Source of the DNA: Streptococcus pneumoniae | GTDB lineage: Bacteria; Bacillota; Bacilli; Lactobacillales; Streptococcaceae | Direction: 5' to 3' | DNA length: 64,000 bases | Assembly (NCBI RefSeq): GCF_001113365.1 | Contig: NZ_CKYA01000005.1 | Coordinates: 96,781-160,780 of the forward strand | Part shown: positions 35,294-42,694 of the stretch, one piece after another | How the letters are laid out: the number at the start of each line of letters is the position of its first letter | How positions within the stretch are numbered: the first letter of the stretch is position 1 | Notes under the pieces: generated by a model | Told to the model about the DNA's origin: nothing | Seen by the model: the letters and a program-made list of their open reading frames with translations, nothing else | Databases searched by the model: none | Made by a program: the position numbers and the translations under genes

Positions 35294-35329
35294 GACTCTA
35301 TTCTAACATATTCTCTATTTTTTCACATC

Positions 35330-35393
35330 TTATTCACAAAATAAAAAATAGATTTCAATTGAGAAAATCACAGTTTTAAAAGAGTTATCCACA
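35330..35393. promoter_or_regulatory. DnaA boxes between rlmH and htrA
   Basis: TTATTCACA (35330-35338) and a perfect TTATCCACA (35385-35393), about 55 bp apart. They are 2 kb from the main oriC clusters, and may extend the DnaA-binding zone or regulate htrA. Confidence 0.65.
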
Positions 35394-35414
35394 GTTTGTG
35401 TAAAACTTTTTGTG

Positions 35415-35431
35415 TTTAAGTTATAATTAAG
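35415..35431 (+). promoter_or_regulatory. CiaR box upstream of htrA
   Basis: TTTAAG-TTATA-ATTAAG fits the CiaR direct repeat TTTAAG-N5-TTTAAG with one mismatch. It lies about 45 bp before the htrA start. htrA is an established CiaRH target in pneumococcus. Confidence 0.8.
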
Positions 35432-35476
35432 CTAGTCAGTTTATACTTTCAGTAATTCAAAAATATGGAGGCAAAT

Positions 35477-36658
35477 ATGAAACATTTAAAAACATTTTAC
35501 AAAAAAGGGTTTCAATTATTAGTCGTTATCGTCATTAGCTTTTTTAGTGGAGCCTTGGGTAGTTTTTCAATAGCTCAACTAACTCAAAAAAGTAGTGTAA
35601 GCAACTCTAACAACAATAGTACTATCACACAGACTGCCTATAAGAATGAAAATTCAACAACTCAGGCTGTTAACAAAGTAAAAGATGCTGTTGTTTCTGT
35701 TATTACTTATTCAGCTAACAGACAAAATAGCGTATTTGGCAATGATGATACTGACACAGATTCTCAGCAAATCTCTAGTGAAGGATCTGGAGTTATTTAT
35801 AAAAAGAATGATAAAGAAGCTTACATCGTCACCAACAATCACGTTATAAATGGCGCTAGCAAAGTAGATATTCGCTTGTCAGATGGGACTAAAGTACCTG
35901 GAGAAATCGTCGGAGCGGATACTTTCTCTGATATTGCTGTCGTCAAAATCTCTTCAGAAAAAGTGACAACAGTAGCTGAGTTTGGTGATTCTAGTAAGTT
36001 AACCGTAGGAGAAACTGCTATTGCTATTGGTAGCCCGTTAGGTTCTGAATATGCAAATACTGTTACTCAAGGTATCGTATCTAGTCTCAATCGAAATGTA
36101 TCCTTAAAATCTGAAGATGGACAAGCCATTTCTACAAAAGCCATCCAAACTGATACTGCTATTAACCCAGGTAACTCTGGTGGCCCACTGATCAATATTC
36201 AAGGACAGGTTATCGGAATTACCTCAAGTAAAATTGCCACAAATGGAGGAACATCTGTAGAGGGCCTTGGTTTCGCAATTCCTGCAAATGATGCTATCAA
36301 TATTATTGAACAGTTGGAAAAGAATGGAAAAGTGACGCGTCCAGCTTTGGGCATCCAAATGGTCAATTTATCTAATATAAGTACAAGCGACATCAGAAGA
36401 CTCAATATTCCAAGTAATGTTACATCTGGCGTAGTTGTTCGTTCTGTACAAAGTAATATGCCTGCCAATGGGCACCTCGAAAAATACGATGTGATTACAA
36501 AAGTAGATGACAAAGATATTGCTTCATCAACAGACTTACAAAGTGCTCTTTACAATCATTCTATCGGAGACACCATTAAGATTACTTACTATCGTAACGG
36601 TAAAGAAGAAACTACATCCATCAAGCTTGACAAGAGTTCAGGTGATTTAGAATCTTAA
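35477..36658 (+). CDS. htrA: Serine protease HtrA/DegP
   Basis: Membrane-anchored extracellular serine protease of 393 residues: N-terminal membrane anchor (about 12-32), trypsin-like domain with His122 (TNNHV), Asp152 (SDIAVV) and Ser234 (GNSGGP), and one C-terminal PDZ domain (about 285-380). It degrades misfolded exported proteins and, in pneumococcus, extracellular CSP and bacteriocins. The start at 35477 follows GGAGG by 6 nt; an ATG four codons earlier sits before that site. It lies upstream of parB and may be partly co-transcribed with it. Confidence 0.96.
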   Translation: MKHLKTFYKKGFQLLVVIVISFFSGALGSFSIAQLTQKSSVSNSNNNSTITQTAYKNENSTTQAVNKVKDAVVSVITYSANRQNSVFGNDDTDTDSQQISSEGSGVIYKKNDKEAYIVTNNHVINGASKVDIRLSDGTKVPGEIVGADTFSDIAVVKISSEKVTTVAEFGDSSKLTVGETAIAIGSPLGSEYANTVTQGIVSSLNRNVSLKSEDGQAISTKAIQTDTAINPGNSGGPLINIQGQVIGITSSKIATNGGTSVEGLGFAIPANDAINIIEQLEKNGKVTRPALGIQMVNLSNISTSDIRRLNIPSNVTSGVVVRSVQSNMPANGHLEKYDVITKVDDKDIASSTDLQSALYNHSIGDTIKITYYRNGKEETTSIKLDKSSGDLES

Positions 36659-36688
36659 TTGACATCTATGTAAAGAAAACTTTACATA
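36659..36688 (+). promoter_or_regulatory. parB promoter with palindrome over the -10
   Basis: TTGACA (36659-36664, overlapping the end of htrA) and TTACAT (36682-36687) with 17-bp spacing. The palindrome TATGTAAAG-AAAA-CTTTACATA (36667-36688) covers the -10, so a repressor could act here. The ribosome binding site before the parB ATG is weak. Confidence 0.55.
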
Positions 36689-36715
36689 AGAGAAAAGATG
36701 TGTTAGTGTAGAATC

Positions 36716-37474
36716 ATGGAAAAATTTGAAATGATTTCTATCACGGATATACAAAAAAATCCCTATCAACCCCGAAAAGAATTTGATAGAGAAAAACTAG
36801 ATGAACTAGCACAGTCTATCAAAGAAAATGGACTCATTCAACCGATTATTGTTCGTCAATCTCCTGTGATTGGTTATGAAATCCTTGCAGGAGAAAGACG
36901 CTATCGGGCTTCACTTTTAGCTGGTCTAAGGTCTATCCCAGCTGTTGTTAAACAGCTTTCAGATCAAGAGATGATGGTCCAATCCATCATTGAAAATTTA
37001 CAGAGAGAAAATTTAAATCCAATAGAAGAAGCACGCGCTTATGAATCTCTCGTAGAGAAAGGATTCACCCATGCTGAAATTGCAGATAAAATGGGCAAGT
37101 CTCGTCCATATATTAGCAACTCCATTCGTTTGCTTTCCTTACCAGATGCTATCCTCTCAGAACTAGAAAATGGCAAACTATCACAAGCACATGCTCGTTC
37201 GCTAGTTGGATTGAATAAGGAACAACAAGACTATTTCTTTCAACGGGTTATAGAAGAAGATATTTCTGTAAGGAAATTAGAAGCTCTTCTGACAGAGAAA
37301 AAACAAAAGAAACAGCAAAAAAATGATCATTTCATACAAAATGAAGAAGAACAGTTAAAAAAACTACTCGGATTAGATGTAGAAATTAAACTATCTAAAA
37401 AAGATAGTGGAAAAATCATTATTTCTTTTTCAAATCAAGAAGAATATAGTAGAATTATCAACAGCCTGAAATAA
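36716..37474 (+). CDS. parB: Chromosome segregation protein ParB (Spo0J)
   Basis: CTP-dependent DNA clamp of 252 residues that loads at parS and recruits SMC to the origin. The N-terminal ParB/Srx domain has the GERRYRAS box (about 62-69) and ENLQRENLNPIEEA; the HTH (about 120-145, THAEIADKMGKSRPYISNSIRL) binds parS; the C-terminal zipper is short. No parA is adjacent, as is usual for streptococci. Three parS-like sites lie in the window at 15905, 27126 and 60515. Confidence 0.96.
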   Translation: MEKFEMISITDIQKNPYQPRKEFDREKLDELAQSIKENGLIQPIIVRQSPVIGYEILAGERRYRASLLAGLRSIPAVVKQLSDQEMMVQSIIENLQRENLNPIEEARAYESLVEKGFTHAEIADKMGKSRPYISNSIRLLSLPDAILSELENGKLSQAHARSLVGLNKEQQDYFFQRVIEEDISVRKLEALLTEKKQKKQQKNDHFIQNEEEQLKKLLGLDVEIKLSKKDSGKIIISFSNQEEYSRIINSLK

Positions 37475-37490
37475 GGCTGTTCTTTTATTT
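37460..37490 (+). terminator. Terminator after parB
   Basis: AACAGCC and GGCTGTT arms, overlapping the parB stop codon, followed by a T-rich tract. It separates parB from oriC and dnaA. Confidence 0.8.
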
Positions 37491-37500
37491 TTTTATCTCA

Positions 37501-37625
37501 CAAGGTTATCCACTATTTTTTTCGATAAAAAGCTTAATAAATCAATAGTTTCTGACTTTATCCCCAACCTGTGGATAAAACTTGATAACATTGTGGATTA
37601 TTTTTCACAGCTTGTGGAAAATTCT
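37501..37625. other. oriC: oriC, upstream DnaA-box cluster
   Basis: Four DnaA boxes lie in 116 bp before dnaA: TTATCCACT at 37506-37514, TGTGGATAA at 37570-37578, TGTGGATTA at 37592-37600 and TGTGGAAAA at 37613-37621 (the last three point leftward). Together with the cluster at 39051-39171 they form a bipartite origin around dnaA. A TGG-TAAAAT extended -10 at 37638-37643 is the likely dnaA promoter, so DnaA probably autoregulates here. Confidence 0.9.
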
Positions 37626-37686
37626 TACTATCTATGGTAAAATAGGTCTAGTATTAAACTTTTAAATAGTAAAGGAGGAGAAAGGA

Positions 37687-39048
37687 TTGAAAGAAAAACA
37701 ATTTTGGAATCGTATATTAGAATTTGCTCAAGAAAGACTGACTCGATCCATGTATGATTTCTATGCTATTCAAGCTGAACTCATCAAGGTAGAGGAAAAT
37801 GTTGCCACTATATTTTTACCACGATCTGAAATGGAAATGGTCTGGGAAAAACAACTAAAAGATATTATTGTAGTTGCTGGATTTGAAATTTATGATGCTG
37901 AGATTACTCCTCACTATATTTTCACTAAACCTCAAGATACGGCTATCTCACAAGTTGAAGAAGCTACAAATTCAACTCTTTATGACTATAGTCCAAAGTT
38001 AGCATCTATTCCTTATTCGGATACGGGATTAAAAGAAAAGTATACCTTTGATAATTTTATTCAAGGGGATGGAAATGTTTGGGCAGTATCAGCCGCTTTG
38101 GCTGTCTCTGAAGATTTGGCCTTGACCTATAATCCTCTTTTTATCTATGGAGGACCTGGGCTTGGTAAGACTCACCTGTTAAACGCTATTGGAAATGAAA
38201 TTCTAAAAAATATTCCAAATGCGCGTGTTAAATATATTCCTGCCGAAAGCTTTATCAATGACTTTCTTGATCACCTAAGACTTGGGGAAATGGAAAAGTT
38301 TAAAAAGACCTATCGTAGTCTTGATCTTTTGTTAATCGATGATATCCAGTCACTCAGCGGAAAAAAAGTCGCAACTCAGGAAGAATTTTTCAATACCTTT
38401 AACGCCCTTCATGACAAGCAAAAACAGATTGTCCTAACCAGTGATCGTAGTCCAAAACATCTAGAAGGGCTCGAGGAGAGGCTTGTCACGCGCTTTAGTT
38501 GGGGATTGACACAAACTATCACCCCCCCTGACTTTGAAACACGTATTGCCATTTTACAAAGTAAAACGGAACATTTAGGCTACAATTTTCAAAGTGATAC
38601 TCTAGAATACCTAGCTGGGCAATTTGACTCAAATGTTCGAGATCTTGAGGGAGCTATCAATGACATCACTTTAATTGCCAGAGTAAAAAACATCAAGGAT
38701 ATCACTATTGATATTGCTGCAGAAGCTATTAGAGCTCGCAAACAAGATGTTAGCCAAATGCTCGTCATCCCAATTGACAAAATCCAAAATGAAGTTGGTA
38801 ACTTTTATGGTGTTAGTATCAAAGAAATGAAAGGAAGCAGACGCCTTCAAAATATTGTTTTAGCCCGTCAAGTGGCTATGTATTTATCTAGAGAATTAAC
38901 AGATAATAGTCTTCCAAAAATTGGGAAGGAATTTGGAGGAAAAGATCATACAACAGTCATTCATGCCCATGCAAAAATTAAATCTTTGATTGATGAAGAC
39001 GATAATTTACGTTTAGAAATTGAATCAATCAAAAAGAAAATAAAATAA
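37687..39048 (+). CDS. dnaA: Chromosomal replication initiator DnaA
   Basis: AAA+ initiator of 453 residues that binds DnaA boxes and opens the origin. Domain I (1-85), a short linker, the AAA+ domain with Walker A GGPGLGKT (about 155-162) and Walker B LLIDDIQ, and the C-terminal HTH with the signature GGKDHTTVIHA are present. The start codon is TTG, with GGAGGAG upstream; the methionine-initiated family N-terminus MKEKQFWNRILEFAQERL supports it. Followed directly by the second box cluster and dnaN. Confidence 0.97.
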   Translation: MKEKQFWNRILEFAQERLTRSMYDFYAIQAELIKVEENVATIFLPRSEMEMVWEKQLKDIIVVAGFEIYDAEITPHYIFTKPQDTAISQVEEATNSTLYDYSPKLASIPYSDTGLKEKYTFDNFIQGDGNVWAVSAALAVSEDLALTYNPLFIYGGPGLGKTHLLNAIGNEILKNIPNARVKYIPAESFINDFLDHLRLGEMEKFKKTYRSLDLLLIDDIQSLSGKKVATQEEFFNTFNALHDKQKQIVLTSDRSPKHLEGLEERLVTRFSWGLTQTITPPDFETRIAILQSKTEHLGYNFQSDTLEYLAGQFDSNVRDLEGAINDITLIARVKNIKDITIDIAAEAIRARKQDVSQMLVIPIDKIQNEVGNFYGVSIKEMKGSRRLQNIVLARQVAMYLSRELTDNSLPKIGKEFGGKDHTTVIHAHAKIKSLIDEDDNLRLEIESIKKKIK

Positions 39049-39050
39049 CT

Positions 39051-39171
39051 TGTGGATAACTTTTAGTTTTTTATCTTTTTTATCCACATTTTTTAAACAA
39101 GCTAAAAAACTTGATATGACTTGTTTAAAGTCTGTTTTCCACATATTTCACAGACTCTATTATTACTATTA
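39051..39171. other. oriC: oriC, dnaA-dnaN DnaA boxes and putative DnaA-trio unwinding element
   Basis: DnaA boxes TGTGGATAA (39051-39059), TTATCCACA (39080-39088) and TTTTCCACA (39135-39143). Next to the last box the minus strand reads TAATAGTAATAATAG (39157-39171), five consecutive TAA/TAG triplets placed 5' to the box as described for the Firmicute DnaA-trio. An AT-rich stretch follows up to dnaN. This is the most likely unwinding site. Confidence 0.85.
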
Positions 39172-39206
39172 TCCTTCTAATATTAAAAATAAATAAAGGA
39201 GAATCC

Positions 39207-40343
39207 ATGATTCATTTTTCAATTAATAAAAATTTATTTCTACAAGCATTAAATATTACTAAGAGAGCTATTAGTTCTAAAAATGCCATTCCTATTTTAT
39301 CAACTGTCAAAATTGACGTAACCAATGAAGGTGTTACTTTAATTGGTTCAAATGGTCAAATTTCAATTGAAAATTTTATTTCTCAAAAAAATGAAGATGC
39401 TGGTTTGTTAATTACTTCTTTAGGTTCTATCCTTCTTGAAGCTTCTTTCTTTATCAATGTAGTATCTAGTCTACCTGATGTGACTCTTGATTTTAAAGAA
39501 ATTGAACAAAATCAAATTGTTTTAACAAGTGGCAAATCAGAAATTACCCTAAAAGGAAAAGATAGCGAACAGTACCCACGAATCCAAGAAATTTCAGCAA
39601 GTACTCCTTTAATTCTTGAAACAAAATTACTCAAGAAAATAATCAATGAAACAGCATTTGCTGCAAGTACACAAGAAAGTCGTCCAATTTTGACAGGTGT
39701 TCATTTTGTATTGAGTCAACACAAGGAGCTAAAAACAGTTGCAACAGACTCTCATCGCCTAAGCCAGAAAAAATTGACTCTTGAAAAAAATAGTGATGAT
39801 TTTGATGTCGTAATTCCTAGCCGTTCTTTACGCGAATTTTCAGCGGTATTTACAGATGATATTGAAACTGTGGAGATTTTCTTTGCCAACAATCAAATCC
39901 TCTTTAGAAGCGAAAATATTAGCTTCTATACTCGTTTGTTAGAAGGTAACTATCCTGATACAGATCGCTTGATTCCAACAGACTTTAACACTACAATTAC
40001 TTTTGATGTGGTAAACTTACGTCAGTCAATGGAACGTGCTCGTCTTTTATCAAGTGCGACTCAAAATGGTACCGTTAAACTTGAAATTAAAGGTGGGGTT
40101 GTTAGTGCCCATGTTCACTCTCCAGAAGTTGGTAAAGTAAACGAAGAAATCGATACTGATCAGGTTACTGGTGAAGATTTGACTATTAGTTTCAACCCAA
40201 CTTACTTGATTGATTCTCTTAAAGCTTTAAATAGCGAAAAGGTGACCATTAGCTTTATCTCAGCTGTTCGTCCATTTACTCTTGTTCCAGCAGATACTGA
40301 CGAAGATTTCATGCAGCTCATTACACCAGTTCGTACAAATTAA
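39207..40343 (+). CDS. dnaN: DNA polymerase III beta subunit (sliding clamp)
   Basis: Ring-forming clamp of 378 residues that tethers the replicative polymerase and other enzymes to DNA. Three clamp domains of about 120 residues are visible. The family C-terminus (here LITPVRTN) and the TDSHRLSQ segment are characteristic. AAAGGAG lies about 8 nt before the ATG. It is downstream of dnaA across the origin's second box cluster. Confidence 0.97.
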   Translation: MIHFSINKNLFLQALNITKRAISSKNAIPILSTVKIDVTNEGVTLIGSNGQISIENFISQKNEDAGLLITSLGSILLEASFFINVVSSLPDVTLDFKEIEQNQIVLTSGKSEITLKGKDSEQYPRIQEISASTPLILETKLLKKIINETAFAASTQESRPILTGVHFVLSQHKELKTVATDSHRLSQKKLTLEKNSDDFDVVIPSRSLREFSAVFTDDIETVEIFFANNQILFRSENISFYTRLLEGNYPDTDRLIPTDFNTTITFDVVNLRQSMERARLLSSATQNGTVKLEIKGGVVSAHVHSPEVGKVNEEIDTDQVTGEDLTISFNPTYLIDSLKALNSEKVTISFISAVRPFTLVPADTDEDFMQLITPVRTN

Positions 40344-40346
40344 GTG

Positions 40347-40376
40347 AAAGAGGTTGAGCCTGGCTCGCCTCTTTTA
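40347..40376 (+). terminator. Hairpin terminator after dnaN
   Basis: AGAGG...CCTCT arms with an inner TTGAGC/GCTCG pairing, then TTTTAT. It precedes the promoter of the DUF951 gene. Confidence 0.7.
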
Positions 40377-40379
40377 TGA

Positions 40380-40385
40380 TATAAT
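40380..40385 (+). promoter_or_regulatory. Extended -10 for the DUF951 gene
   Basis: TGA-TATAAT, 22 bp before the ATG at 40408, gives the small gene its own promoter directly after the dnaN terminator. Confidence 0.6.
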
Positions 40386-40407
40386 CGAAAAAGAAAAGGA
40401 GAGTAGT

Positions 40408-40602
40408 ATGTATCAAGTTGGAAATTTTGTTGAAATGAAAAAACCACATGCTTGTACTATCAAGTCAACAGGAAAAAAAGCTAATCGTTGGGAAATTACA
40501 CGTGTGGGAGCAGATATCAAAATAAAATGCAGTAATTGTGACCATGTTGTCATGATGGGACGCTATGATTTTGATCGAAAAATGAATAAAATTATTGACT
40601 GA
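40408..40602 (+). CDS. DUF951 family protein
   Basis: Small protein of 64 residues of unknown function, conserved between dnaN and ychF in streptococci. It has a CxxC pair (KCSNCD) and an earlier HACT, so a zinc site is possible, and a basic surface (KSTGKKANRWEITR) suggests nucleic-acid binding. The start at 40408 follows GGAGAG; the frame extends 18 codons upstream without a binding site and through the dnaN terminator. The mobile element begins 30 bp after its stop. Confidence 0.88.
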   Translation: MYQVGNFVEMKKPHACTIKSTGKKANRWEITRVGADIKIKCSNCDHVVMMGRYDFDRKMNKIID

Positions 40603-40631
40603 GAACCCTTAGTTAGAGGGTTAGCAAGTTT

Positions 40632-40646
40632 TCCCTTTTTGTGTTA
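40632..40646. repeat. attL core
   Basis: TCCCTTTTTGTGTTA, identical to the repeat at 52102-52116. With 11 flanking bases on the left (TTAGCA at 40621-40626) it forms a 26-bp imperfect repeat that differs at three positions from the right copy. Confidence 0.85.
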
Positions 40647-40740
40647 GATTATAATCCACACACTTTTAAACTTGTTTAGAGCGCCCAAAAGCTTGATATT
40701 GTTGAGTTTTTAAAAAATCTCATTTGATTAGAAATCATTA

Positions 40741-40755
40741 AAAGTTCCTAAAAAT
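40741..40755. repeat. Possible integrase arm site, left
   Basis: AAAAGTTCCTAAAAA is repeated identically and in the same orientation at 52025-52039. The two copies lie about 100 bp inside attL and 65 bp inside attR, a position suited to integrase arm-type binding. Confidence 0.5.
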
Positions 40756-40771
40756 TCTCAAAAAGTACACA

Positions 40772-40864
40772 AAAAAAGCCCCACAAAAGGGCTAAGATTT
40801 GACGAGTTCAGCAGGCAAGAAACTAGCACGGTCAAACGTGCTTTTTTTATTGCTGGTTGCTGAT
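40772..40864 (-). ncRNA. Candidate small RNA near attL
   Basis: On the minus strand an extended -10 (TGG-TATAAT, 40871-40879) is followed after about 70 nt by AGCCC-loop-GGGCT and T7 (terminator 40772-40794). In between is a second hairpin with GCACG/CGTGC arms (40826-40841). No ORF with a binding site fits inside. It could be an element-encoded regulatory RNA; it does not resemble the Fst toxin system as far as I can see. Confidence 0.45.
40826..40848 (+). terminator. Plus-strand terminator inside the left end
   Basis: GCACG-GTCAAA-CGTGC followed by T7 on the plus strand. It would stop transcription entering the element from dnaN/DUF951. Confidence 0.75.
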
Positions 40865-40913
40865 AGGTATATTATACCATGAAGCGCGTGGTTTATAAGA
40901 TTATGACCTCACA

Positions 40914-40942
40914 AAAGCCCCCAGATTCGTTTCTGAGGGCTT
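40914..40942. terminator. Hairpin after the ArpU-like gene
   Basis: AAGCCCTCAG / CTGGGGGCTT arms around an 8-nt loop; the minus strand ends TTTTGTG. It is the likely end of the long minus-strand transcript of the element. Confidence 0.65.
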
Positions 40943-41025
40943 CTGGTTTATCCATGGTGTTTTAGTTGTCCAGTACGAAACCAAGCGAAATAGGGGGCGA
41001 ATATGAAGCCTCAACCTATATTTGC

Positions 41026-41418
41026 CTACTTATATGCTTCTAGCTCTCCGTTCTGGTGGATTCTCGCAAAGTTTAAGACGGCTATCTGTTTGTATCGGTG
41101 ATAACTAGTGGAGCTAGTACCTGCCATTTCTACGCATTCGCTCATTGTTTTCTTTCTCATGTAGCAATAATGGATAATGAAGTATTTTCTGGCTCTCTCG
41201 TTCTCTATGCTGTTGATGTCGTGGGCGAATATCTCCAACCCCTCACGGATTGCTTTTTCATGTTCACCGCTCAAATTCCACTGATCAGGTAAGACAAGTT
41301 TCCAAGCCTCTTCATCTATCGTAACTTGGTTTTCACTTCCTGCCATCCTCTGGAATCGTAGAAAGTAAGTCATCCGCTTTCTGACGTTCATCATCGTTTT
41401 AAACTTATCCAGCTCCAT
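41026..41418 (-). CDS. ArpU-like phage transcriptional regulator
   Basis: Protein of 130 residues resembling ArpU/RinA-type late regulators of Gram-positive phages, which switch on packaging or lysis genes. The C-terminal part (KKTMSECVEMAGTSSTSYHRYKQIA) looks like a sigma-70 region 4-type HTH. I start it at 41418, where AAAGGAG lies 8 nt upstream; the open frame extends 36 codons further, but that part runs through a structured region and is unlikely to be translated. It is the last gene of the minus-strand module. In a satellite it may respond to, or hijack, helper-phage late expression. Moderately sure of the family. Confidence 0.7.
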   Translation of the reverse strand: MELDKFKTMMNVRKRMTYFLRFQRMAGSENQVTIDEEAWKLVLPDQWNLSGEHEKAIREGLEIFAHDINSIENERARKYFIIHYCYMRKKTMSECVEMAGTSSTSYHRYKQIAVLNFARIHQNGELEAYK

Positions 41419-41436
41419 TAGTTCGCTCCTTTGTGG

Positions 41437-41442
41437 TATAAT
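41437..41442 (+). promoter_or_regulatory. Plus-strand extended -10 facing away from the ArpU-like gene
   Basis: TGG-TATAAT on the plus strand, 19 bp from the ArpU-like start codon and pointing the opposite way. A terminator follows at 41537-41563. Confidence 0.55.
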
Positions 41443-41448
41443 TAGTCT

Positions 41449-41563
41449 AAAGAGAAGTGAGGTAGAGATGATAGTGTCGCTACGCAACTTCATAGTATGA
41501 GATGACGGGACAGGCACACCGTCCACTACTCTTTAGCGCTTAGATTGTTCTAGGCGTTTTTTT
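41449..41563 (+). ncRNA. Candidate small RNA upstream of the ArpU-like gene
   Basis: Predicted plus-strand transcript of about 115 nt from the extended -10 at 41437 to a clear terminator (CGCTTAG-ATTGTT-CTAGGCG then T7, 41537-41563). CTAAAGAG near its start and CTCTTTAG near its end can pair and close the whole molecule, with an inner GGAC/GTCC hairpin. No convincing ORF is inside. It is antisense only to the untranslated leader region of the ArpU-like gene. Confidence 0.5.
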
Positions 41564-41574
41564 GTGCTCACCTA

Positions 41575-41985
41575 TTACCCCACATTTGCTAAGTGTTCTA
41601 TAGCTTCCTGCTTTACTCGATATACTGTAGTCTTTGATTTATCTATTTCCTCAGCAACCTGCCAAGCGTCTAGATTATTCAAATAAAAAAGTCTTAGAAC
41701 AGAACGCTCAAGCTGATTGACCAACTTATCAATCAGCCTAGATATTTCCATTCTCTCTTCAGTAAGTCGCTCAATTCTCTGTAAAGTGTCCTCTTTTAGT
41801 TTTAGAACACTTATAAGGTTATTCTCTGCTGTATTTACCCTGCTTGTTTGTACTCTGGTATTGCTCAGTTCTTGCTTTTTGATAATACCACTTTCTAAAG
41901 CTGCAAGCTCTAAATATAAGCCTTCTATCTCTTTGTTTATCCACTTAACGCCTTCTAGTTTTTCTTTTACTTGCTCTGGTGTCAT
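41575..41985 (-). CDS. DUF1492 phage protein with HTH
   Basis: Protein of 136 residues of the DUF1492 family, common in streptococcal phages and islands. A long coiled coil (about 5-95, e.g. LKLKEDTLQRIERLTEERMEISRLIDKL) precedes a sigma-like HTH at about 100-130 (LDAWQVAEEIDKSKTTVYRVKQEA). The start at 41985 has GAGGAGG about 8 nt upstream. It probably regulates late transcription together with the ArpU-like gene that follows. Family call by sequence resemblance; the function is not known. Confidence 0.8.
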   Translation of the reverse strand: MTPEQVKEKLEGVKWINKEIEGLYLELAALESGIIKKQELSNTRVQTSRVNTAENNLISVLKLKEDTLQRIERLTEERMEISRLIDKLVNQLERSVLRLFYLNNLDAWQVAEEIDKSKTTVYRVKQEAIEHLANVG

Positions 41986-42037
41986 ACATCGGCCTCCTCT
42001 ATGATATAATATTTTTATCGGATATATCACAAAGGAG

Positions 42038-42059
42038 TCAGCCCTGTGCTGGCTTTTTT
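42038..42059 (+). terminator. Plus-strand terminator upstream of the DUF1492 gene
   Basis: CAGC-CCTGT-GCTGG hairpin followed by T6 on the plus strand, only about 30 nt past a plus-strand extended -10 at 42005-42010. Confidence 0.6.
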
Positions 42060-42210
42060 CGTATTCTCTATGTTCGCTCTAGCTTCAAATGCTTTCCCGT
42101 GAGAAAAAATGTACAATGACGGGGGAAGCTCATAGAAGCGCGTGGGGAGGGAGATAGCCCCCCGTATCTCCTTGTGGTTTGATAAGCAATTAAGAAGGCT
42201 TATTGTCGTC

Positions 42211-42328
42211 CTTATCTGCTTGTCATTCTGCAAGGAGTAAATCCGAAATAAGAGGGGTAAAAACTCCGCTTATCTGCTTGTCGTTTCTCAGGGGGTTAAG
42301 GAGGGTTTTTATTGCTCTTATCTGCTTG
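42211..42328. repeat. Three CTTATCTGCTTG direct repeats
   Basis: Copies at 42211-42224, 42269-42282 (both continue TC) and 42317-42328, spaced 58 and 48 bp. GATAAGCA at about 42181 is a partial inverted copy. Iteron-like; the binding protein is unknown. Confidence 0.65.
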
Positions 42329-42508
42329 ATAAATGATAGGGGGATATAGCCACTTTCTCGGCGTTCGCTCGGAGTTCAACACACATAACCCTGCCATTTG
42401 TCAGGCATATTTACTGCCACTACCTAAGCAAAATCTCACCTTTTCTAACCCCCGGTAAACCTCTCTGCCTTGTAGTAACCTTTGGGGCTTTTAAATATGC
42501 AACCTTGA

Positions 42509-42600
42509 CAAAACCTTTACATTTTTTGCTCTTACCTCACCAAAACCTTACCATTTTTCGGAACGCTTACCACACCCTTTTTTTGGAACGCTCTGCTTAC
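42509..42600. repeat. Three imperfect repeats with 32-bp period
   Basis: Copies begin at 42509, 42541 and 42573. The first two share CAAAACCTT...CATTTTT...CTTACC; the second and third share TTTTGGAACG- or CGGAACG-type centres ending in GCTTAC. Spacing is about three helical turns, as in initiator iterons. Confidence 0.6.
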
Positions 42601-42694
42601 TTAAACTCTTGATATATCCAGCTTTTTTAACATTTAAACCGTCTAATATGTAGTATTTGTTCGTTGGGTAAATTACACACTACTTCATATTGTC

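Larger units (their letters stand above)
41986..42694. other. Non-coding region of about 700 bp with repeats, candidate origin of the element
   Basis: No ORF here has a ribosome binding site. It contains a plus-strand extended -10 (TGA-TATAAT, 42002-42010) followed almost at once by a terminator (42038-42059). Next come three copies of CTTATCTGCTTG (42211, 42269, 42317), then three imperfect repeats at 32-bp period (42509-42536, 42541-42571, 42573-42600). It lies downstream of the replication genes, where satellite origins often sit. Confidence 0.5.

Noticed and set aside
40772..40942. Fst/par-type toxin-antitoxin at the left end of the island
   Set aside because: Convergent hairpins invite the idea, but no short hydrophobic toxin ORF with a binding site is present on either strand.
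42027..42233. A 68-codon minus-strand ORF upstream of the DUF1492 gene
   Set aside because: No ribosome binding site, an unnatural composition, overlap with a hairpin and repeats. Better read as part of a non-coding region.
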